The position numbers were made by a program, and so were the translations under genes. Positions 56,155-64,000 of a stretch of 64,000 bases of DNA are shown piece after piece. The notes under the pieces are model-generated. The model did no database searches. It saw only the letters and a program-made list of their open reading frames with translations, and had not been told where the DNA came from. Position 1 is the stretch's first letter, and each line of letters opens with the position of its first letter. The DNA is from Channallabes apus (taxonomy: Eukaryota; Chordata; Actinopteri; Siluriformes; Clariidae). The DNA lies in NCBI GenBank assembly GCA_030522415.1, contig CM060107.1:426001-490000 (forward strand). Direction: 5' to 3'.

Positions 56155-58006
56155 CAGGGGCGTAGATTTAGGGTGGACGGAGGGGATGTGTCCCCACCAA
56201 TATCCTCCGACCATTGAAATGTCCCCACCAATAATTTAATCCACTTTTTTTTAAATCGTTCTGTCAACATTAACCTAGACACGCAGAAAGGGATAAATCA
56301 CGTTCTCTCCTTGAGTCCTCCCGCCCCTAAAACACATATGAACATTTTGATTGGCTGTGCCTTTCCCTGCCATCATGTGATAGACGATTGGCTGCGTTCA
56401 GACACAAGCAGCGCCAAATGCAGTGGACTCACATTCAGTACAGCAGGCCAGGATATAGTCTGTGAATACGGACGTAAAACTAACAGCAGATTAAACAGCT
56501 AAATGTAAAAGTATAAATATGATCCCTGTCAGTCTCCTAATCTAATGACTGTTTGTCAGAAATCAGTATTGTGAAAGAAATTGATAAGCTAATATACTAA
56601 TATTGCCATATGGCTAGAATTTTGTTGACACCAATAGACAATCCACTTCAGAAAAATAGTTTTTAAAATGCATTCACTTACTTGGCGAACATTAATGATT
56701 TGATTCGAGGTTTGCACACTAAGACTCACCTATATAAGACTAAATAAAATGATTGCTGTTTAAATGGCATGTGTTTATCCTGTTTTGTCAGGTGACAGAA
56801 CCTAAACACCTGTGCTGTATATCAGACAGCGATGGAGAGAGTGTAGATTACACACAGGTGCTTTCTAGTCATTAGCACTCATCAGGCAATGTCTATGGCC
56901 AACTGACTGCACTCAGACCAAAGGGGGCTGAATAATTACACACACCCCACTTTTCAGTTATTTATTTGTAAAAAAAAAAAAATGTTTGAAATCATGTATG
57001 ATTTTCGTTCCACTTCTCGCGTGTACACCACTTTGTATTGGTCTTTCACGTGGAATTCCAATAAAATTGATTCATGTTTGTGGCTGTAATGTGACAAAAT
57101 GTGGAAAAGTTCACGGGGGGCGAATACTTTTGCAAGCCACTGTAGTTGTCCTGAGATTTAACATTGTTACCAATAATAGGCTGAGGCATTCTCTGTCCAT
57201 GCTCATAAGGAATCCCTCAATGTTTTTCAATTAGGGGTCAGAAGCAGATCAGCCATGTTGTAGTTCAGGTGAAGAGGCGAGTTCACAGGAGGTCAATCTG
57301 AATGTTGATTATACAGTATATAACATATAATATGTGTGCGTGTATTATACATGTTGATTATACTAATATTTAGCATTATGAGGAGTGATAGGCTGAGGAT
57401 GTAAGTGATTCATTAGTGTTTTTGGCAAAAGTTTTGAACTGACATTTCACTTTTTTGTCACGCTATTTCATCAGGTGGCAATGCTGTCCGGTCCTAGTGC
57501 AGTCAGAGGGGAAGAGTTAGGGTCAAAGCCATTGTTCACCTCCAAAAAAACTTTACTCACTATTTACTCCTTAAGTGGTTCCAAACTTTAATGATTTTCT
57601 TTATTTTGTTGAATACAAAATAAGATATTGGGGAAAAAAGCTGAAAACATTGACGAAGGCATGAGAGGCGAAGGCATGTTTTTGTCTCCTTCATATAGGA
57701 GCAATAGGCATTGAGCTGTTGTGTGGTACTCTACCTAGTAGTTCATGTTTAGATGTAATCTACTTTTATATATATACAGATGATTGAGATGTTTCATTTG
57801 CACTAGGGCTCAATAAAGAATAGTTTTTATTTTATTAAAGACTATCTTTTTGTCAGTTATAAAACATTCCTTTAACTTTACACTATTCCTTAATTTAACT
57901 TAATGAATTGCATTTCGAGTGGATTAATATAAATCGAAGCATTGCTAGTATTAATGTAAAGTGATTTCGCACCATATTAAGAAAACCTAGCAAACCTACG
58001 CCCTTG
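56155..58006. mobile_element. hAT-like non-autonomous element
   Basis: CAGGGGCGTAGATTTAGG at left and CAAGGGCGTAGGTTTGCTAGG-type inverse at right. Flanks are (TA)4 and (TG)4, so an 8-bp duplication cannot be verified. Encodes nothing recognisable. Confidence 0.5.
56870..57143. mobile_element. Tc1-like right-end fragment
   Basis: GTGGAAAAGTTCACGGGGGG, then CGAATACTTTTGCAAGCCACTG/TA, the familiar terminus of another Tc1 family. The left end is missing. Confidence 0.65.
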
Positions 58007-58034
58007 TGTGTGTGTGTGTGTGTGTGTGTATGTA

Positions 58035-59666
58035 CAGTGGTGTGAAAAACAATTTGCCCCCTTCCTGATTTCTTATTCTTTTGCATGTTTGTCACACTTA
58101 AATGTTTCTGCTCATCAAAAACCGTTAACTATTAGTCAAAGATAACATAATTGAACACAAAATGCAGTTTTTAAATGAAGGATTACGTTATTAATAGGAG
58201 AAAAAAAACTCCAAATCTACATGGCCCTGTGTGAAAAAGTGATTGCCCCCCTTGTTAAAAAATAACTTAACTGTAGTTTATCACACCTGAGTTCAATTTC
58301 TGTAGTCACCCCCAGGCCTGATTACTGCCACACCTGTTTCAATCAAGAAATCACTTAAATAGGAGCTACCTGACACAGAGAAGTAGACCAAAAGCACCTC
58401 AAAAGCTAGACATCATGCCAAGATCCAAAGAAATTCAGGAACAAATGAGAATAAAAGTAATTGAGATCTATCAGTCTGGTAAAGGTTATAAAGCCATTTC
58501 TAAAGCTTTGGGACTCCAGCGAACCACAGTGAGAGCCATTATCCACAAATGGCAAAAACATGGAACAGTGGTGAACCTTCCCAGGAGTGGCCGGCCGACC
58601 AAAATTACCCCAAGAGCGCAGAGACAACTCATCCGAGAGGCCACAAAAGACCCCAGGACAACATCTAAAGAACTGCAGGCCTCACTTGCCTCAATTAAGG
58701 TCAGTGTTCACGACTCCACCATAAGAAAGAGACTGGGCAAAAACGGCCTGCATGGCAGATTTCCAAGGCGCAAACCACTTTTAAGCAAAAAGAACATTAA
58801 GGCTCGTCTCAACTTTGCTAAAAAACATCTCAATGATTACCAAGACTTTTGGGAAAATACCTTGTGGCCCGACGAGACAAAAAGTTAACTTTTTGGAAGT
58901 TGCGTGTCCCGTTACATCTGGCGTAAAAGTAACACAGCATTTCAGAAAAAGAACATCATCCCAACAGTAAAATATGGTGGTGGTAGTGTGATGGTCTGGG
59001 GTTGTTTTGCTGCTTCAGGACCTGGAAGGCTTGCTGTGATAGATGGAACCATGAATTCTACTGTCTACCAAAAAATCCTGAAGGAGAATGTCCGGCCATC
59101 TGTTCGTCAACTCAAGCTGAAGCGTTCTTGGGTGCTGCAGCAGGACAATGACAATGACAATGACCCAAAACACACCAGCAAATCCACCTCTGAATGGCTG
59201 AAGAAAAACAAAATGAAGACTTTGGAGTGGCCTAGTCAAAGTCCTGACCTGAATCCTATTGAGATGTTGTGGCATGACCTTAAAAAGGTGGTTCATGCTA
59301 GAAAACCCTCAAATAAAGCTGAATTACAACAATTCTGCAAAGATGAGTGGGCCAAAATTCCTCCAGAGCGCTGTAAAAGACTCGTTGCAAGTTATCGCAA
59401 ACACTTGATTGCAGTTATTGCTGCTAAGGGTGGCCCAACCAGTTATTAGGTTCAGGAGCAATTACTTTTTCACACAGGGCCATGTAGGTTTGGATTTTTT
59501 TTCTCCCTAAATAATAAAACCCCTCATTTAAAACCTGCATTTTGTGTTTACTTGTGTTATCTTTGACTAATAGTTAAATGTGTTTGATGATCAGAAACAT
59601 TTTGTGTGACAAACATGCAAAAGAATAAGAAATCAGGAAGGGGGCAAATAGTTTTTCACACCACTG
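58035..59666 (+). mobile_element. Tc1-like transposon, copy D
   Basis: Same family as copies A-C in opposite orientation. Flanked by TA (58033-58034 and 59667-59668). 1,632 bp, 12 bp longer than copy A because of an internal GACAAT expansion. Confidence 0.95.
58415..59449 (+). pseudogene. Tc1 transposase copy D, stop plus expanded active-site motif
   Basis: Frame is continuous from MPRSKEIQEQ to GGPTSY except for TAA at about 58886, made by an inserted A and a lost G in the ETKVELFG segment. LWTDET reads LWPDET. At the second catalytic Asp, QQDNDPKHT has become QQDNDNDNDPKHT through two extra copies of a 6-base GACAAT unit. Confidence 0.9.
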
Positions 59667-60279
59667 TATATATGGAAATATAATTAATATTTTCGTGTTT
59701 AATTACAAAAAAAAAACATTTTAATGGTTAGTGATTGTTGCAGACATTTACACTATTTTTGAGAACTATTAAGTTCTCCTTCAACGTGTCATAGCCGATA
59801 ACTGCCCCTTTGAAGCCTTTGAATGGTGTTAAAAATACTTGCAAAACAAGTATTGCAGCCATACATTGGAGGGAACTTCTGAGGTGGTCAGTGATTGATG
59901 GCACGGTCGGTCGGAGGGGGTTGTTATCACACCTATAGATCTTTTGTTCTAGGCTATCGGTCAAATATCTCTCCACTTGGAAGCAAAAACATGCAAGGGA
60001 TTTCAGCATCTCGACGCACATACTAAGCTGTTTATAAAGTAGACACTGTTTGTTTTTTCATTTTGTAATCTTTCCCGTGTTTACCGTGTACTGTACAATG
60101 TATATTCATTTTTTAATGAATTACTGTAAATAAACTACACATTCCGTTGATTTACCAGAAATGACTTTTCTGTTTTTTGTGTGTGCTAAACTAAACTTCA
60201 GGGTCAAAGTAATATCGATTTTATTTGAAAAGTATTATATATTTACAATGCTGATAAGTTCAAGCTTAGATTCATATAT
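59667..60279 (-). other. Unrecognised 97-codon open frame (59728-60021) and flank
   Basis: Minus-strand frame with sequences NNPLRPTVPSITDHLRSSLQ and GFKGAVIGYDTLKENLIVLK. It has a non-random look but no known motif, splice context or second exon. It may be a remnant of a coding exon of the 14.6-kb element. Nothing else seen here. Confidence 0.25.
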
Positions 60280-60346
60280 AAACTGCTTCAAAGTCTTTCT
60301 GTGACCGCTGAAATCCGACAGACGCAGGGCTCAAGGGAGGTGTGTC

Positions 60347-60379
<33 letters not shown>

Positions 60380-60545
60380 ATGTGTGTGTGTGCGCGTGCG
60401 CGTGCGCTGCAGCATGTCCTATTTCAGCGGATTTTTCCGCTACCGCAGATCAGTTTATCAACTTGTAATATATACATTTTAGGAATATATTAACATGTGC
60501 AGACATTTAAGGGTGCGCTGCCCTCTCTTGCCCCTGCGTAGAGCC

Positions 60546-60584
<39 letters not shown>

Positions 60585-61065
60585 ACATCTATCTATCTAT
60601 CTATTATATAAATACACATGTGGAATCTGCATCTACATTTTCTGTTACAAGTATAGAATTAGGTTCAGCTGAGACTCATGATCAATGGTGTTAGGGTACT
60701 TATGTAGTGATAATTAGTTTCAGCCAGATCATTAAAATTAACAATGGACTATGACACTCTTGAGAGGGGATATGAAGGTGTTATTCATTTATTTATTCTC
60801 TACAAGGGTGCGAACAACAGTACAGACCAAACTATAACTTATATACTACTATAAAAATTCTAAATATAAACAAACAAAATACAGTTTTTTTTCCTCAGAG
60901 GTAAACGGAAAAGTGAAGTTGTTCAGCTGTTTACTGTCACTGCAGCTTCTTCAAAGTCTTCCCGCTGACCACTGAAATCCGACACGACACCACGTTAGGC
61001 TACGTCTTGACTCATTTGTATACCGACGGTGATTGGATGTTTCCCGAGGGCTCAGGGGAGTGTGT

Positions 61066-61099
<34 letters not shown>

Positions 61100-61215
61100 C
61101 TATGTGTGTGCGTGCGCGCGGGTACTTGTTCTACTGTTATAAAAACTCTAAATATAAACAAACAAAATACAGCTTTTTTTTCAGAGGTAAACGGAAAAGT
61201 GAAGATGTTCAGTGT
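60280..61215. repeat. Local duplication (288-bp offset) with (TG)n tracts
   Basis: TAAATATAAACAAACAAAAT occurs at 60861 and 61149, with flanking AGAGGTAAACGGAAAAGTGA. CTGAAATCCGACA with a following (GTGT)n also occurs at about 60310 and 60974. Microsatellites at about 60340-60400, 60549-60600 and 61058-61100. Confidence 0.7.
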
Positions 61216-62138
61216 CACTATGCAGATGTTACACTCAGTGGAGTTACCGAAATCATTGGTTTAGTCCTCATTGAGTTGCCACACATCATTTCCACATTTC
61301 ACTCGCTTTTATTCCTCTTATGTGAGCATAAACAGTGAAACATTCCACAGGTTTATAATACACCGCGGCCAAGTGAACCACGTTCCCGTCGAACGAAACG
61401 AGGCATAATCGTGGTGTTTGCTTCGGTTATGACACACCATAGTTTATTACCTGCTGTGGTAGATCTGAATATTTATTCAAACACAATAATAAAGCTTTAT
61501 ATCCTCAGGAGGGCTCAGTACATTGTTTTAGCGATAGTTTCACGGAAGCGAGTTCAGAACTAATCTAACCAAACCAAAAAAAAAAAAAAAAACATCCGAA
61601 GCTTCAAATAGAATGAACGAACTAATGAAATTGATATATATGTAATTGATATACTGTATATACAGACGTGTGTGTGTCATTTTAATTCAAATGAACATTT
61701 TAATGCTTTCTGATACACTTATCAACTTATCCACATACACTTATCAACACAAACTCTCCGTGCACGCACACACAATCTCTAAAAAATTAATATTAATAAC
61801 ATACATATACAAATAAACAAATGTAGGTGTAATAAAAGTAGTCGTGATGTCAGTACTCGCCCAGCAAACCAGCCTTTTGCAGCGGCTTAAAACGTATGAA
61901 TTATCTTCAAATATACAAAAAAAAACGAAAAGACACTCGATTATTATGCATAGGTTATTTGTTTAATTCAAAAAGTTCATAAAAACACTTTAAAACGAGA
62001 GAAAAACTGTTAAAATCCTCGTTCGCCTTCTCAGCGTTAGGTAGCGAGTGACGTCATGATTTGAATCTGCGCGCCACCGGGGAAACATAGGGAAACTGAC
62101 TTTCCCGGACCACCGGCTTTTAGATAAAGTCCTTCTAT
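61216..62138. other. Right part of 14.6-kb element, no gene
   Basis: AT-rich until about 62020, then GC-rich toward the terminus. Short open frames carry no motifs. Confidence 0.5.
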
Positions 62139-62152
62139 GCGCCATCTGGCGG
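62139..62152 (-). promoter_or_regulatory. CTCF-like motif near right end of 14.6-kb element
   Basis: Minus strand CCGCCAGATGGCGC, 127 bp inside the terminus and pointing inward. Confidence 0.4.
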
Positions 62153-62279
62153 ATATTCAGTGAAGCACAACACATTTATTTTAAATTCCTGAATGTTGCC
62201 TCCGGCAAGTCGCGGCAAGCCGCACGCTAAATTGCGGCATACCGCGGGAAAACACGCAGGGTTTTAAGGGCGACATCTG

Positions 62280-62344
62280 TATATGCACATATATGAAACC
62301 AATATGCAGTATATATGCATATATATATATATATATATATAGGC
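62280..62344. repeat. 64-bp satellite resumed after the 14.6-kb element
   Basis: TATATGCACATATATGAAACC and CAATATGCAGTATATATGC continue the unit cut at 47687. A further piece (GAGGATATATGCACATATAT) lies at about 63690-63722. Confidence 0.8.
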
Positions 62345-63442
62345 AACATTCAAATTCAAATTCAAATTTTATTGGTCACATACACAATCATACACAGTAT
62401 AATATGCAGTGAAATGCTTTATACGACCGCCAGTGACCTTAAAAAAGAAAATAAAAGCTTGTACGTAAAATAAATAATCAATAAAAAGGAAATACTGAAG
62501 AAATAATTTTAACTAGTAAAATTAACTGTGCAATAAGGGCATAATAAAATATTACAAAAATATAGAATATAGGGTAGAGTATATATGTATATAGAATTAA
62601 AGTGTCGGTGGTTGTGCAAATATGCATGAAAGGTGACATGTGCAACTGTCCAGATGTATGAGTATTTAGTGCAAGTGTGTATGAATGTGTCCATGATTGT
62701 CCAGTCAGTGTTGTGAGCTTAAAAGGTGTTATTAGTCCTGTGTGGAGGTGTGATTGTGATTGAGAGACCTTATCGCCTGCGGGAAGAAGCTCCTCCTCAG
62801 TCTCTCTGTGTTGGCCTTTAGGGAGCGGAATCTTTTCCCAGACCGCAACAAAGAGAACAGTCCATTACTGGGGTGACTGAGGTCCTTCATGATCTTCCTG
62901 GCCTTAGTCCAGCACCGCTTGCTGTAGATGGAGTGCAGGTCAGGGAGCTCAGTGCGGATGATGCGCTCGGCTGATCGCACCACCCTCTGTAGAGCTCGTC
63001 TGTCCTGCATGGTGCTGTTCCCGAACCAGGTCGAGATGTTTCCCGTCAGGATGCTCTCTATGGTGCAGGAGTAGAAGTTCCTGAGCACCTTGGAGGGCAG
63101 TCTAAAGTCTCTCAAGCGTCTGAGGTGGTAGAGACGCTGCCGGGCTTTTTTCACCACAGTGTTGATGTGACAGGACCATGATAGGTCCTGCGTGATGTGA
63201 ACACCGAGGTATCTGAAGCTGTCCACTCTCTCCACTGGGCTCCTGTTGATGACGGGGGTCTGGTAGTTCCTCTCCTGCTTTGTACTAAAGTCCACTATCA
63301 GCTCCTTTGTCTTACTGACGTTCAGGATGAGATTGTTCCTCTGGCACCAGTTCTCCAGATTTCCAATCTCCTCTAGGTAGTCCGACTCATCATTGTTGGT
63401 GATCAATGATGAATATATGCATTGAGGTGCATATATGTGCAT
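62345..63442 (-). mobile_element. 5'-truncated LINE in the satellite
   Basis: Minus-strand element with (AAATTTG)n tail at left (CAAATTCAAATTCAAATTTT, then ATTGGTCACATACACA) and an RT C-terminus. Its 3' tail is the type fused to the tRNA-Ile sequence at 7765-7830. Satellite sequence flanks both sides. Confidence 0.75.
62732..63415 (-). pseudogene. LINE reverse transcriptase C-terminal part
   Basis: Reads NLENWCQRNNLILNVSKTKE, DSFRYLGVHITQDLSW, KKARQRLYHLRRLRDFRLPS, TIESILTGNISTWFGN, RVVRSAERIIRTELPDLHSI and SFFPQAIRSLN to stop. This is the palm end, thumb and C-terminus of a fish non-LTR RT of the same kind as 33178-33515. The catalytic YADD box lies upstream of the truncation. The first about 10 residues of the open frame derive from the satellite. 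No internal stops. Confidence 0.85.
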
Positions 63443-64000
63443 ATACAGGCCATATAGGTCTCCTGTATTGCTTCTTTATATCCACATATAAGCCCTATAT
63501 GTACATACAAGATATGTCTCCTATGGCAGGATCTGGTCATTTTAGCTCATATCTCACTTTGGCAACTGTCATACATGATGCCTAGCTCATATTTTCTATT
63601 ATCAAGGCAATAACTAAGAACTAACTTTAAAAAAATGCAAAAAACTTATGTGCGAACACATGAAATTGGTATCCTAATTGGCCACATACAGTATATGAGG
63701 ATATATGCACATATATGAAACCTCAGTCTCCGTGAAAATCTTTTTGAAACATGTCACTAAAATTAACTGAAATGAGAAATATGTCTATATATCTTAAAGT
63801 GTCTACTTTTAAATGATGCAAGTCACATTGAAAACAAATATTCTCAGTTTATGTAATCCGTATGAAACGAAGGAGAGGCACAGAATTTCTGTCACACTTA
63901 TATGCTAATGACCCAAGGCAGGACACGCCCACACGCCAATCACACGGAAATCAGTCCGGGTAATTTACATACTAGGTCACGCCCCCGGACACCGGCCTGA
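63443..64000. other. Satellite remnants and flank, no gene
   Basis: Contains ATATGCACATATATGAAACC-type satellite remnants to about 63725, then unique-looking sequence. Confidence 0.5.

Larger units (their letters stand above)
47688..62279. mobile_element. 14,592-bp TA-flanked terminal-inverted-repeat element
   Basis: The left end is CAGATGTCGCCATTAAAAAC and the inverted right end is CAGATGTCGCCCTTAAAACC. Flanks are TA (47686-47687 and 62280-62281). The satellite unit reads GAGGATATATGCG uninterrupted, so removal restores it. Subterminal GCGG/CCGC-rich sequence is present at both ends. Cargo: a three-exon gene and nested elements (48430-49522, 51124-51955, Tc1 at 51984 and 58035, a LINE at 53606, hAT at 56155). 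No own transposase was recognised. Architecture parallels the 9.4-kb element. Confidence 0.75.

Overview
The window is repeat-rich vertebrate DNA, almost certainly from a teleost fish. The support is several families of Tc1-like transposons, an L2-type LINE with an esterase ORF1, RTE-type and restriction-like-endonuclease LINEs, Ty3/Gypsy elements, hAT and Harbinger-like elements, abundant (CA)n, and a two-domain C-type lectin gene of the fish type. An otophysan (catfish or cyprinid relative) would fit the Tc1 load, but the sequence alone cannot fix the species. Only two host-like protein genes are credible: the lectin near 11.8-12.6 kb and a small three-exon gene near 47.9-50.4 kb.

Layout. 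(1) 0.56-11.5 kb is a Tc1-like element split by a 9,364-bp TA-flanked inverted-repeat element (1221-10584). That element holds a promoter-like exon and intron, a 5'-truncated LINE, a tRNA-Ile(UAU)/LINE chimera, and an intact 340-aa Tc1 transposase (8462-9484). (2) 11.7-13.1 kb is the lectin gene. (3) 13.6-21.0 kb is an RTE LINE fragment split by a near full-length L2 LINE (13889-20596), itself split by another Tc1. (4) 21.7-32.2 kb is a decayed repeat-type coding sequence followed by a triplication with an exact 3,426-bp period and a 28-bp minisatellite in each copy. (5) 32.4-35.8 kb holds Tc1, LINE and hAT pieces. (6) 35.8-40.0 kb is an internally deleted Ty3/Gypsy element with a SCAN-like Gag and seven tandem copies of a primer-binding-site-like 36-mer. 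(7) 40.2-43.1 kb is a second L2 copy carrying an opposite-strand L2 insertion, which makes a palindrome of about 0.9 kb per arm. (8) 43.2-47.5 kb holds the end of a chromodomain Gypsy element, a probable solo LTR and nested hAT/Tc1/L2 pieces. (9) 47.5-63.7 kb is a 64-bp AT-rich satellite interrupted by a 14,592-bp TA-flanked inverted-repeat element (47688-62279). That element carries the three-exon gene plus nested elements, including two more Tc1 copies and a 762-aa LINE ORF.

Most of the biology is nested transposition. Paralogous uninterrupted copies inside the window let many insertion sites and target duplications be read to the base. The most unusual points are: the two large TA-flanked elements, each with a spliced promoter unit at its left end and CTCF-like motifs pointing inward from both ends; the phase-consistent 133-aa gene inside the larger one; the 36-bp PBS-like array; and a tRNA-Ile precursor fused to a LINE tail. 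All family names come from recognition of motifs; no database search was run.
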